Source: Formosa algae (lineage in GTDB: Bacteria; Bacteroidota; Bacteroidia; Flavobacteriales; Flavobacteriaceae). From it: 64,000 nucleotides of DNA. Location of the stretch: positions 1 through 64,000 of the forward strand of contig NZ_LMAK01000056.1 in assembly GCF_001439665.1 (NCBI RefSeq). The letters run 5' to 3'. A program made the translations under genes and the position numbers. Below are positions 44,668 through 53,413 of the stretch, piece by piece. Numbering within the stretch: the stretch's first letter is position 1; each line of letters starts with the position of its first letter. The notes below the pieces were generated by a model. The model ran no database searches and was not told where the DNA came from. It saw only the letters and a list, made by a program, of their open reading frames with translations.

Positions 44668-47037
44668 TTAAAAAGGTATTGTTAAGGATACGGATAGATT
44701 TCTTCCAGCTTCTGGCACGTCTATAAGACGATAGAAACTGGTGTGATCAAAATATTTTGTATTGAATACATTGTTTAGTTTTACTCGCATTTCTACAGGC
44801 AAACTATTTTTAAAAGGTTTTAATTCGGCAAGAAGCGACAGATTAAACAACTGATAACCTGGCGTGGTTTCTTCTGGCGGAACAATTTCGTCTTGTGAAG
44901 CGGTAATTCTGTAATCTGCAATAAGTTGTGGCATTTTTAAAAATATTACGTCTTTAAATTGATATCTTGCAGAAAACAAACCCGATAATGGAGGCGAGAA
45001 TGGTATTGTAAACCCTTCTTTAGGACCACTTGTTTGCATGGAGTACACATACTCTGCAGAGGCATCTAATTGTAAATTTTTAATAACCGTAGTACTTGCT
45101 CGAAGCTCACCTCCTATTCTAAAAACTTTACTTTGTGTATACTCATAAATTTGTAGCGTTTCGTAATAGTCTGAGGTCGGATTCAAGTAAATAAAGTTGT
45201 CGAACATATTAATAAACGGACTCATTCCTATGCTAAATACTGGAGTTGAATGATCGATATCTAAGTCTAATTGATAAGAAGATTCTGGATTTAAATCCAA
45301 GTTTCCTTTTTCGTAGCGATACATGTGGTAATTCACACCGTCTGAAGCCAATTCGTTTGCTAATGGCATTCTAAAACTTTTTCCGATATTAATTTTAAAC
45401 GTCGTATTATTTAAAATATAACTCAATCCTGTAGATGCACTGATGCTTCCAAAATTTAGGCTCTTGTCTTGAGCTCTTTGCAAATACACATAAGAGGTCG
45501 ATCCGTCTGCATTATTTATCGTAGAAGGAAACCAATCGTAATACGCTTTGGTATTTACTAAGCCATAATCGTAACGCAAACCTGCTAAAATATGGAGGTT
45601 AGAGTTCACCTCAAACGTATCAAAAGCAAAAGCTCCAACAGTAAAACGATTATACTCTGGAATTAAAAAACCCCATCCTCCAATAGAATTATGTTGATAT
45701 TCCATATTAACGCCTAAAACAACATCGTGAGAATCACTAAACGTAAAAGCATCTTTAACATTTAACGCATACGTATTTTTATTAAAGGCGCGTTCTTTAG
45801 TATTTGGAGGCGTTGGCATATAACCATGAGGAACGGCTTCTGAATGTTCTTCGCGATGATTATTTTGATAACCGATATCTAATAAAAAAGTATGATCTCC
45901 TGCTTTAACCGTTGTATTATTAGTTATTTTAAAGTGATTTACTTTATGATAAGGAAGATCTATATCTCTATTAGAACTGTCGTAATCGATATCTGAGGTT
46001 CTAACTTCTAAACCATGTGCGTTTGCAAAAAAACCATTTTTGGCATTTACGTTACTAAAGGTTGTTTCCGACTGTAAGTGGTCTGTTACATAACCAAAAC
46101 TAAAACTACCGTTGGCTTCTCGCCCCGCAGTGTTCCTTAAATTATTATCATGTAAATTGAAGATGTAATTTTCATAACTTATCTGAACTGTAGGCACTTT
46201 GTAATCGGCATAATCTCTATACGTTAAACGTGCTCTATAAAACCATTGATGATTTCTTGCTTGTATACCTGCAGAAACACCAAGTAAATCATTATTCGTT
46301 TCTCCTAAAAGATTTACTTCTCCCTGAAAGCTATGTAAAGATGGGATAGCATTAGGTTGAATATCAACCACACCAGCAATAGCATCAGATCCATATACTA
46401 ATGAAGCTGGACCTTTAATAATCTGAATATTTTCAATTCCGTACTGGTCTATTTCTAATCCATGGTCATTTCCCCATTGTTGAGCTTCGTGTTTTATCCC
46501 GTTTTGCACAACAGATACTCGATTAAAACCTAAACCTCTTATCACAGGTTTAGACTGTCCTGACCCTATACTAATGGTGCTTACTCCCGGTATTTTACTC
46601 AACGTCTGCATCAGACTATTTTCTCTATTTTCTTCTAAAAACGTTTCAGAAACGGAATAAGAAACTACTGGACTTTCCATAAGTTCTCGCTTTTTAGACT
46701 TACCGAGCACTTGTATTTCTCTTAAATTTGTAGCAAATTCTTCTAGATAAACCACAATATCTTTTAAGTCTGCATCCACCTGAACCGCAACTACTTGATT
46801 TGCGAATCCCATGCTAGAGACTTTTAAATTATAGCTGCGATTTTCTACATTATTAAGAGTAAATTGTCCACTACTAGACGTTATTGTAAATAAATTTTCA
46901 CAACTTACCGAAGCACCTTCAACAGGTTGTAAGGTATTTGCATTTAGCACAGTACCATGTATTTGAAAGGTATTTTGTGCAAACGCAACAGTGCATAGGC
47001 TAAACCATAGCCAAACACTAAATATTTTTTGAAGCAT
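44668..47037 (-). CDS. TonB-dependent outer-membrane receptor with CarboxypepD_reg-like domain
   Basis: This 789-residue receptor has a signal peptide (1-20), a carboxypeptidase-regulatory-like domain (about 24-105, IHGTVLNANTLQPVEGASVSC), a plug (about 115-235, IRGLGFNRVSVVQNGIKHEAQQWGNDHGLEID and IIKGPASLVYGSDAIAGVVDI) and a 22-strand barrel ending in a terminal Phe. The histidine-rich plug motif and the neighbouring His-rich proteins suggest transport of a transition metal such as zinc or copper. This is inference. A hairpin plus U-run lies about 20 bp upstream of its start. Confidence 0.94.
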   Translation of the reverse strand: MLQKIFSVWLWFSLCTVAFAQNTFQIHGTVLNANTLQPVEGASVSCENLFTITSSSGQFTLNNVENRSYNLKVSSMGFANQVVAVQVDADLKDIVVYLEEFATNLREIQVLGKSKKRELMESPVVSYSVSETFLEENRENSLMQTLSKIPGVSTISIGSGQSKPVIRGLGFNRVSVVQNGIKHEAQQWGNDHGLEIDQYGIENIQIIKGPASLVYGSDAIAGVVDIQPNAIPSLHSFQGEVNLLGETNNDLLGVSAGIQARNHQWFYRARLTYRDYADYKVPTVQISYENYIFNLHDNNLRNTAGREANGSFSFGYVTDHLQSETTFSNVNAKNGFFANAHGLEVRTSDIDYDSSNRDIDLPYHKVNHFKITNNTTVKAGDHTFLLDIGYQNNHREEHSEAVPHGYMPTPPNTKERAFNKNTYALNVKDAFTFSDSHDVVLGVNMEYQHNSIGGWGFLIPEYNRFTVGAFAFDTFEVNSNLHILAGLRYDYGLVNTKAYYDWFPSTINNADGSTSYVYLQRAQDKSLNFGSISASTGLSYILNNTTFKINIGKSFRMPLANELASDGVNYHMYRYEKGNLDLNPESSYQLDLDIDHSTPVFSIGMSPFINMFDNFIYLNPTSDYYETLQIYEYTQSKVFRIGGELRASTTVIKNLQLDASAEYVYSMQTSGPKEGFTIPFSPPLSGLFSARYQFKDVIFLKMPQLIADYRITASQDEIVPPEETTPGYQLFNLSLLAELKPFKNSLPVEMRVKLNNVFNTKYFDHTSFYRLIDVPEAGRNLSVSLTIPF

Positions 47038-47056
47038 ATTGAAATACTATAAGATT

Positions 47057-47083
47057 TAAAAAATGGTTCTTGAGATAAGAACT
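47057..47083 (-). terminator. Hairpin with U-run upstream of the TonB receptor gene
   Basis: On the minus strand AGTTCTT pairs with AAGAACC around a 5-nt loop (47065-47083) and is followed by a run of seven T (47063-47057). It lies 20 bp before the receptor ATG and about 195 bp after the small His-rich gene. It can be a terminator of the latter or an attenuator controlling receptor expression. Confidence 0.6.
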
Positions 47084-47277
47084 AAGGATTAAACCTATAC
47101 ATGTAATTTGAAGAGCGGGCAGCGTATAAATTTTAGCATACTGCTTTTTGAGAATGAATATCTGTATTAAATGCTATTGGTGCATACACGTACCAAAAAA
47201 ACATAACGAATATAGACTCCAAACCAGTTAAAAAGAAACTAGCGGAACTCTAAAAAATAAAAATGTACAGGGGAAAC

Positions 47278-47589
47278 TTATAGTAATGTAGGTGGAGGTC
47301 TACAGAAGAGTTCATTACTTGCTATCGCATTCGAATGAATATAATTGTAATACTTTCTTAAGTCTTGTGTAAAAACATACTCCTTAATTTCAAAAGAGAA
47401 TTCTTGTAAATCTGGAGCAAGTGCAGGAGTATGATTAACTGCTGCTGAATGAAAACAAATTACACAATGTAAATCGTGATCGTCATCGTCTTCATGATGA
47501 GATAGCGCATGAAGCCCAACCAATTTCATAGATAGAAAAAGGATGAGAAACAAATAAGATATACTATGTTTTACGCGTGCTGTTCTCAT
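47278..47589 (-). CDS. Small His/Asp-rich membrane-anchored protein
   Basis: This 103-residue protein has one N-terminal hydrophobic helix (about 10-28, possibly a signal peptide) directly followed by HALSHHEDDDDHDLHCVICFHSA (about 28-50), a dense cluster of His, Asp and Cys ligands including CVIC. The C-terminal half has no recognisable domain and ends CRPPPTLL. It is the first gene upstream of the TonB receptor and DUF4625 genes and is preceded by a 25-bp near-palindrome. A role in metal sensing, binding or delivery is likely but not demonstrated. Confidence 0.75.
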   Translation of the reverse strand: MRTARVKHSISYLFLILFLSMKLVGLHALSHHEDDDDHDLHCVICFHSAAVNHTPALAPDLQEFSFEIKEYVFTQDLRKYYNYIHSNAIASNELFCRPPPTLL

Positions 47590-47636
47590 TAATCCGCTAA
47601 ACTATTAAATAATTTTAAATGTAAATAATTTTGATG

Positions 47637-47661
47637 TGTTAAAATACCAGATAATTTAACA
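47637..47661. promoter_or_regulatory. 25-bp near-palindrome, candidate metal-regulator operator
   Basis: The sequence starts TGTTAAAATACC and ends with the complementary GATAATTTAACA. Ten of twelve position pairs match around a central A. It sits 48-72 bp upstream of the His-rich gene start, a normal position for a Fur/Zur-type operator. Confidence 0.5.
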
Positions 47662-47814
47662 ACTCGTTATGAGTCAAAATACTACATTATTTTATTAACT
47701 AATACACCATGTTAAGCATACAAAATTCAGAATTTTATATGTTTATAAACTTAATTATAAATAAAGGATTAATTATATTGAAGTGTTTAATTTTAAGAGA
47801 GGGTCTTAAACAAC

Positions 47815-47848
47815 AAAACCTTGTAAATCAAAAGACTTACAAGGTTTT
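47815..47848 (-). terminator. Rho-independent terminator downstream of tRNA-Pro
   Basis: AAAACCTTGTAA (47815-47826) pairs perfectly with TTACAAGGTTTT (47837-47848) around a 10-nt loop. On the minus strand it begins a few bases after the tRNA 3' end, and the stem's T-run gives the release signal. Confidence 0.88.
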
Positions 47849-47851
47849 TAG

Positions 47852-47926
47852 TCGGGGTGGCAGGATTCGAACCTGCGGCCTCCACGTCCCAAACGTGGCG
47901 CGATAACCGGGCTACGCTACACCCCG
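47852..47926 (-). tRNA. tRNA-Pro (anticodon TGG)
   Basis: The minus-strand transcript folds as a complete cloverleaf. The acceptor CGGGGTG pairs with CACCCCG with discriminator A. The anticodon stem is CCACG/CGTGG with loop TTTGGGA, giving anticodon TGG. The T-arm has GGTTCGAATCC. CCA is not encoded. Length is 75 nt. Confidence 0.97.
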
Positions 47927-47943
47927 AAAAATTATCGAGGGTG

Positions 47944-47971
47944 CAAATATACACCTTTTTATGAAAAACAA
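47944..47971 (-). promoter_or_regulatory. Bacteroidota-type promoter of tRNA-Pro
   Basis: On the minus strand TTG (47971-47969), a 17-bp spacer and TATATTTG (47951-47944) match the TTG-N17-23-TAnnTTTG consensus. The tRNA 5' end is 18 bp downstream, consistent with a short leader. Confidence 0.7.
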
Positions 47972-48010
47972 GTGCTTTTTTTATTAAATTGTAACTTTTA
48001 TTTTAAAATA

Positions 48011-49123
48011 ATGATTATGACCAATGTAAAACACATAGTATCAGTTATTTTACTTCTTCATTTTTTTGCTTGTGCCCAAGAAAAAAAGTCTAATAGCGCA
48101 AACTATTCCTATGAAACTATAGTTTCTGATATAGATATACCATGGGGATTTGTCTTTCTTCCCGATGGAGCTATGTTAATTACAGAAAAATCAGGAACAC
48201 TTATACTCTTTAAAAATGGTAACAAAACTACTATTACGGGTTTACCAGATATTACAAGATTAGGGCAAGGTGGTTTGTTAGATATTGCTTTGCATCCTGA
48301 TTTTAAAAACAACGGTTGGATTTATTTTACCTACGCCTCTTCTGAGGGTGAAGGTTCTGGAGCAAACACAGCCTTAATGCGTGCAAAAATTAAAAATAAC
48401 ACCTTAACTCAAAAAGAATTTTTATATAAAGCTGCTCCAAATTATAGCAGCGGCGATCATTTTGGGTCTCGTATTGTGTTTGACGACCAAGACTACTTGT
48501 TTTTTAGTATTGGCGAACGCGGACAAAGAGATCTAAACCCTCAAGATATTACGCGCGATGGTGGTAAGATTTACAGACTAAACGCTGATGGCTCTATACC
48601 TACAGACAATCCGTTTGTGAATACTCCTAAGGCTAAAAAGGCTATCTATTCTTACGGACATAGAAATCCGCAGGGCATGATTTTACATCCAGACACTAAT
48701 ACCATTTGGGCACATGAACACGGACCTAAAGGCGGCGATGAAATTAATATCATTTCAGCCGGAAAAAATTATGGTTGGCCGGTAGTCACTTTTGGTATTA
48801 ATTACTGGGGAACGTCTATTTCAGATGATACAGAAAAGGAAGGTATGGAATCGCCAATACATCATTGGACACCTTCTATAGCGCCTTCAGGCATGTGTTA
48901 TGTAACCTCAGATAAATATGCAGACTGGAAAGGAAACTTACTGGTAGGCTCGTTAAAATTTCAATATTTAAACCGTTGTATTATCAAAAATAACAGAGTA
49001 ATTAAAGAAGAACGCTTGTTAGAAAATCTGGGGCGTGTAAGGTCTATAGTTCAAGGTCCTGATGGGTTTATTTATGTTGGAATTGAAAATGTTGGAATAG
49101 TTAAAATTATTCCCAAGAATTAG
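48011..49123 (+). CDS. PQQ-dependent sugar dehydrogenase-like lipoprotein
   Basis: The start at 48011 (or the ATG two codons later) gives a lipoprotein signal (lipobox LHFFAC). An open frame reaching back to 47972 lacks this logic. The roughly 370-residue product is a six-bladed propeller of the soluble aldose dehydrogenase family: DIPWGFVFLPDGAMLITEKSG, GQGGLLDIALHPDF, GDHFGSRIVFD, GHRNPQGMILHP, EHGPKGGDEIN and the later SIAPSGM. These enzymes oxidise aldoses with PQQ. Cofactor use by this member is not certain. Confidence 0.9.
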   Translation: MIMTNVKHIVSVILLLHFFACAQEKKSNSANYSYETIVSDIDIPWGFVFLPDGAMLITEKSGTLILFKNGNKTTITGLPDITRLGQGGLLDIALHPDFKNNGWIYFTYASSEGEGSGANTALMRAKIKNNTLTQKEFLYKAAPNYSSGDHFGSRIVFDDQDYLFFSIGERGQRDLNPQDITRDGGKIYRLNADGSIPTDNPFVNTPKAKKAIYSYGHRNPQGMILHPDTNTIWAHEHGPKGGDEINIISAGKNYGWPVVTFGINYWGTSISDDTEKEGMESPIHHWTPSIAPSGMCYVTSDKYADWKGNLLVGSLKFQYLNRCIIKNNRVIKEERLLENLGRVRSIVQGPDGFIYVGIENVGIVKIIPKN

Positions 49124-49159
49124 TCTTAAATTTGCCCATTCATTAAATATAAAAAATCA

Positions 49160-49768
49160 ATGTTAATTATAGGTCTTACAGGTGGCACAGGTTGTGGAAA
49201 AACAACCGTAGTGAATCAAATTTTAAACGAACTGCCAGAAGCGGAAGTTGGTATTATATCTCAGGATTCCTATTATAACGACACCTCTCACCTAGCTTAC
49301 GACGAACGTAAACGTATTAATTTCGATCACCCAAAGTCTATCGATTTTGACTTATTGGTATCGCATTTAAAACAATTAAAATCGGGGCAACCCATAGAAC
49401 AACCGGTATATTCTTTTGTAAAACACAACAGAACTGGAGATACCGTGTTAACACATCCAAGGAAAGTCATGATTGTTGAGGGTATTTTAATTTTTACCCA
49501 TCCAGATATTCGTGAATTATTTGATATTAAAATATTTGTTCATGCCGATAGTGACGAGCGTTTAATTAGACGATTAAAACGAGACATTGCAGAACGTGGT
49601 AGAGATTTAGATGAAGTTTTAAACCGTTATCAAACCACTTTAAAACCCATGCATCAGCAATTTATTGAACCGATGAAAGAGTATGCAGATATTATTATTC
49701 CGAACAATAAATTTAATACCGTAGCCATTGATATTGTGCGTACCATTATAAATGAAAAGCTAATATGA
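49160..49768 (+). CDS. udk: Uridine kinase
   Basis: This 202-residue cytoplasmic kinase has the P-loop GLTGGTGCGKTT, the nucleoside-binding stretch QDSYYNDTSHLAYDERKRINFDHP, and DSDERLIRRLKRDIAERGRD typical of uridine/cytidine kinases that make UMP/CMP in pyrimidine salvage. The usual P-loop form is GGSASGKT, so TGGTGCGKTT is a mild variation. Its stop overlaps the next start by 4 bp, indicating coupling with the DivIC/FtsB-like gene. Confidence 0.95.
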   Translation: MLIIGLTGGTGCGKTTVVNQILNELPEAEVGIISQDSYYNDTSHLAYDERKRINFDHPKSIDFDLLVSHLKQLKSGQPIEQPVYSFVKHNRTGDTVLTHPRKVMIVEGILIFTHPDIRELFDIKIFVHADSDERLIRRLKRDIAERGRDLDEVLNRYQTTLKPMHQQFIEPMKEYADIIIPNNKFNTVAIDIVRTIINEKLI

Positions 49769-50094
49769 AGTTGAATTTTTTCAATAATAAATATATAAAA
49801 CCTTTTAAAAATCCCTTTGTTATTCCAGGGATAGGCTTTGTTGTTTGGATGTTAATCTTTGACAGCAACTCCTTTTTAATTCATAATGAATTGAATAACG
49901 ATATAGATAAACTAAACGACAAAAAGGAATACTATATTAATGAAATTACAAAAGACCGTAAAGCTTATAAAAAATTAAATACAGAAGAAGGTATTGAAAA
50001 ATTCGCGCGAGAAACTTATTATTTGAAACGCGAAGATGAAGAAATTTATATTATTGAATACGAAGATAGCCTAAACGTTGAAACAAATGAATAA
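49765..50094 (+). CDS. Septum-formation initiator, FtsB/DivIC-like
   Basis: This 109-residue bitopic protein has one membrane helix (about 17-35) followed by a coiled coil (about 37-70, HNELNNDIDKLNDKKEYYINEI) and the family ending EEGIEKFARETYYLKREDEEIYIIEYED. It fits the FtsB/DivIC division proteins that bridge FtsL/FtsQ. It overlaps udk by 4 bp and the mutase small subunit by 8 bp, forming a three-gene coupled unit common in Flavobacteriaceae. Confidence 0.92.
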   Translation: MKLNFFNNKYIKPFKNPFVIPGIGFVVWMLIFDSNSFLIHNELNNDIDKLNDKKEYYINEITKDRKAYKKLNTEEGIEKFARETYYLKREDEEIYIIEYEDSLNVETNE

Positions 50095-51463
50095 CTCCAA
50101 TTTATTTGAAGCATTTACTCCTGTATCGGCTAAGGCGTGGAAACAAAAAATTCAATACGATTTAAATGGTGCCGACTATAATAAAACACTTATATCGTTA
50201 ACTCAGGAAGATATTAATATAAAACCGTTTTATAATACAGACGATTTTAAAACTGCTGCGTTAAATTTTAAGTCGAGTTCTATACCGTTTTCAATCACTC
50301 AAACTATTTATGTCAATTCAGAAGAGAAATCAAATACATTAGCACTTCAAGCTCTGCAAGATTATGCCGAAGCTATTGCTTTTACAATTCCGACATCCCA
50401 TTGCGATTTAAATCAATTGCTTATCAATATAGATTTGCAATTAGTCACTATCTATTTCGATTTACAATTTTCTGATTCAGATTTTATACAAAAACTAAAT
50501 ACTATAGCTCAAGACAAACAGGCTGTATTTTATGTCGGTTTCGATATTATTGGTCATCTTACAACAGATGGAAATTGGTACACTTCATTACAATCAGATT
50601 TTAAAACATTAGAATCTGTATTAAAAAACAGTACACATCTAAAAAGTAGTGTTTGTGTTAATTTAGCCAACTATCAAAATGCTGGTGCCACTATAACGCA
50701 ACAATTGGCTTATGGTTTAGCACATGCTAACGAATATTTACAAAGCGAAGCACAGCTATTTAATACTCAAATTACATTTAAAACAGCTATTGGTGCTAAT
50801 TACTTTTTTGAAATTGCAAAACTGCGTGCCTTACGCCAATTATGGTTTACTTTAGCCCAAGAGTATCAGGCTAACTCACATTGCCATATTCGTGCAACAC
50901 CTTCGCGACGCAATAAAACAATTTACAGCAGCCAAACCAACACATTACGTACACAAACAGAATGTATGAGTGCCATTTTAGGTGGTGCAGATAGTGTTTG
51001 TAATTTGGCTCACAATGCCTTGTTTCGAAAAAACCACATTAGCGGAGAACACACGGCAAGACATCAACTGCACATTTTAAAAGCAGAACAAGCCTTTGGA
51101 AAAGCAACAAACCCCGCTGATGGAGCCTATTATATAGAATCTGTAACGCAACAATTGGCAGACAAGGCACTAACGCTTTTTAAGGAGATTGAAGCCCAAG
51201 GCGGATTTTTAAAATTATTAAAGGCAGGGGTAATTCAGAAAAAAATTAAAGAAAGCGCCACAAAAGAGCAAGAGCTATTTAACAGTGGAGCGCTAAGATT
51301 AATCGGAGTTAATTCCCATATCGATACTAAAGAAAAACTTAAAGATAAACTAGAACTATATCCGTTTGTAAAGCAAAACCCTAGAAAAACACTTTTAGAA
51401 CCTATTATACCTAAACGATTAGCTGAACCTTTAGAGCAAGACCGATTAACATCTGAACATTAG
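50087..51463 (+). CDS. mutA: Methylmalonyl-CoA mutase small (beta) subunit
   Basis: I choose the ATG at 50087, inside the end of the preceding gene. A TTG three codons earlier is also in frame. The 458-residue product has the flavobacterial small-subunit pattern: FTPVSAKAWKQKIQYDLNGADY at the start, QNAGATITQQLAYGLAHANEYL, NYFFEIAKLRALRQLW, RTQTECMSAILGGADSVCN and ATNPADGAYYIESVTQQLAD. Small subunits are catalytically inactive TIM-barrel partners of the large subunit, so this gene looks ordinary. What is unusual is the gene pair that follows in the place of the large subunit. Confidence 0.9.
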   Translation: MNNSNLFEAFTPVSAKAWKQKIQYDLNGADYNKTLISLTQEDINIKPFYNTDDFKTAALNFKSSSIPFSITQTIYVNSEEKSNTLALQALQDYAEAIAFTIPTSHCDLNQLLINIDLQLVTIYFDLQFSDSDFIQKLNTIAQDKQAVFYVGFDIIGHLTTDGNWYTSLQSDFKTLESVLKNSTHLKSSVCVNLANYQNAGATITQQLAYGLAHANEYLQSEAQLFNTQITFKTAIGANYFFEIAKLRALRQLWFTLAQEYQANSHCHIRATPSRRNKTIYSSQTNTLRTQTECMSAILGGADSVCNLAHNALFRKNHISGEHTARHQLHILKAEQAFGKATNPADGAYYIESVTQQLADKALTLFKEIEAQGGFLKLLKAGVIQKKIKESATKEQELFNSGALRLIGVNSHIDTKEKLKDKLELYPFVKQNPRKTLLEPIIPKRLAEPLEQDRLTSEH

Positions 51464-51477
51464 TATATTATAATTAT

Positions 51478-52815
51478 ATGAGCAGAAAGAATCTACAACA
51501 TATCACTTTAAAGTCTATAGCACATCTTTCACATGAAGTTGACAAGTATTCAGATGCCAATCTTGAAGCTGTACAGCATTTGGATTTTGTTGCTGGAATT
51601 CCTCCATTTCTACGTGGCATATCATCAACCATGTATGTGACGTCACCTTGGAATATTATTCAATCTAACATATACACTTCTTCTGAAGAATATAATACCT
51701 TCTTGAAACACCGAGTTAAAGCAGGTCAGCGTACATTTTTATTCGATTTAAACACTCAGGATGAAACACATAGTTTACCGGAAACTTTAACCGATTTTGA
51801 AACAATCTTTAAAGATATTCCTTTAGATAAAATCACTATCTTATTAAAAAACACCTCTTATGCCCTACCCATACTTGCTTATTATTCAGAATTAGCAGAC
51901 ACTCAAGGGTTAGCATTAAACACCATAAAAGGCGGATTTAGTATTGATGTTTTAGAGTGTTTATCAGACTCAGAACATGGATATATTAATTCTGTTATGT
52001 TTTCTAATGATATTCTACCAAACTTTAATCGTATAGAAATCTCTGGAGACTCTTTAAAAACAAAAGAGTTCAACCCCGAAATGGAATTGGCATTAATGTT
52101 AACTTGCGGCGTAACTTACATACAAAAAGGATTAAATTTAGGATTACAAATAGACGATATCGCCTCTCGCCTATCGTTTAATTTTTCTATCGGAATACAG
52201 CATTTTACAGAAATTGCAAAACTTCGTGCCGCTCGATTATTATGGGCAAAAATTATAACAGCTTATCAACCTAAATCAAATGCATCCTCTGCATTGCAAA
52301 TTCATTGTAACACACAACATTTTGATACTTTTGATGATTATGATGTCTTAGCAAAATCGACAATTGGAGCTGCCGCAGCTGTGTTTGCAGGTACACAAGA
52401 TTTGCAAATTCAGACTACAAACATCGTTAATGTAGAATCCCAAAACATACACGCCTTTTTAAAAGCAGAAACACAAATTACAAAAACAGTCGATCCTTGG
52501 GCTGGTAGTTATTATGTTGAAAAAGAAACACATGAGCTAGCGCTTAATACTTGGAAATTAATAGAAGAATTTCAGAAAACAGGAGATATCCCTGAAGATA
52601 TTCAATCGGAATTAGCAACATATAAATCTGCAACGATACCTCATACAGATTCACTTAAAAACGGACCAAGTGATCGTGATGAAAAAGCAGTATCTAGTGC
52701 GCTTATAAATCTTGAAGACGAATTAAAGCACAATAGAAACACGGTTCTAAAATCTACAATTGCAGCTGTTAAAAATCAGGCGACTTTAAGTGAAATTGTA
52801 AAACTCTTAAATTAA
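51478..52815 (+). CDS. Diverged methylmalonyl-CoA mutase large-subunit TIM-barrel homologue
   Basis: This 445-residue protein keeps the large-subunit framework: the MSRKNLQHITLK start, HLDFVAGIPPFLRGISSTMYVTSPW, IPLDKITI, IEISG, RLSFNFSIGIQHFTEIAKLRAARLLWAKI and ITKTVDPWAGSYYVE. Residues expected for catalysis look lost. The QYAGFS segment with the substrate-contact Tyr reads QSNIYTS (residues 62-68). The SGYHMQEAG segment with the active-site His reads SGDSLKTKE (189-197). The FMVRN Arg region reads IDVLECL (156-162). Internal deletions shorten it relative to normal, and it ends before the cobalamin domain. These comparisons rest on remembered mutase sequences. Confidence 0.8.
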   Translation: MSRKNLQHITLKSIAHLSHEVDKYSDANLEAVQHLDFVAGIPPFLRGISSTMYVTSPWNIIQSNIYTSSEEYNTFLKHRVKAGQRTFLFDLNTQDETHSLPETLTDFETIFKDIPLDKITILLKNTSYALPILAYYSELADTQGLALNTIKGGFSIDVLECLSDSEHGYINSVMFSNDILPNFNRIEISGDSLKTKEFNPEMELALMLTCGVTYIQKGLNLGLQIDDIASRLSFNFSIGIQHFTEIAKLRAARLLWAKIITAYQPKSNASSALQIHCNTQHFDTFDDYDVLAKSTIGAAAAVFAGTQDLQIQTTNIVNVESQNIHAFLKAETQITKTVDPWAGSYYVEKETHELALNTWKLIEEFQKTGDIPEDIQSELATYKSATIPHTDSLKNGPSDRDEKAVSSALINLEDELKHNRNTVLKSTIAAVKNQATLSEIVKLLN

Positions 52816-52823
52816 TTTTTGAT

Positions 52824-53297
52824 ATGGAACGTACTGAAAACACAGATCAAGCCATACTCTTACAAGCAAAAACATTGGCCGATATTTTTGCGACTCAAGA
52901 AGGACGCCGTCCGCGTTTATTATTGTCTAATTTAAACAAAGCAGACGAGACCAATTACGAAAAACATATAGCTACTGCTTATGCAGATATAGGTTTCGAT
53001 GTCGACTTAGCTCCGCTCTTTCAAAATCCAAAAGACATTGCTAAACAAGCTATAGAAAACGATGTTCATGCCATTCATTTACATGCCTTAACTCCGAAGA
53101 CTACAGCGATGGTTTCAGAAATTACCTCGTCGCTTTTAGATTATGATCGTGAAGATATTTTAATTGTTGTGGATGGTAATGACCTCTCTGAAACAGATAA
53201 CAAAACATTGAATGATTACGGTGTACATATACTATTACAACCAAATACCTCAACACAATCTGCTGCCATTAGCATTTTAAAGGCATTAACAGCATAA
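52824..53297 (+). CDS. Stand-alone cobalamin-binding-domain homologue with lost B12 motif
   Basis: This 157-residue protein matches the C-terminal B12-binding domain of mutase large subunits: TLADIFATQEGRRPRLLLSNL, IATAYADIGFDVDLAPLFQNP, AIENDVHAIHLHAL and the DREDILIVVDG strand. The DxHxxG loop, whose His ligates cobalt, is replaced by KADETNYEKH (residues 39-48). The GG of the VVGG strand is replaced by DGND. Cobalamin binding is therefore doubtful. The gene starts 8 bp after the preceding gene, so the two correspond to one normal large subunit split in two. Confidence 0.82.
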   Translation: MERTENTDQAILLQAKTLADIFATQEGRRPRLLLSNLNKADETNYEKHIATAYADIGFDVDLAPLFQNPKDIAKQAIENDVHAIHLHALTPKTTAMVSEITSSLLDYDREDILIVVDGNDLSETDNKTLNDYGVHILLQPNTSTQSAAISILKALTA

Positions 53298-53413
53298 GTT
53301 AATTAGTGTTTTTTAATCTTAGGGAGTCGGCTCATTATTTCTATCAATTAAAAATTCATTAGGGTCAACCTTCATGTTATGTAAAACATATATTACATAA
53401 AAAAATTAAAAGC

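Noticed and set aside
47709-47906. 65-residue plus-strand open frame
   Set aside because: It runs through the tRNA-Pro gene in antisense and through the tRNA terminator. The open frame is incidental.
51478-53297. Sequencing frameshift splitting a normal mutase large subunit
   Set aside because: The two parts have separate start codons, a short spacer and many substituted or deleted active-site segments, so a single frameshift cannot restore a normal enzyme.
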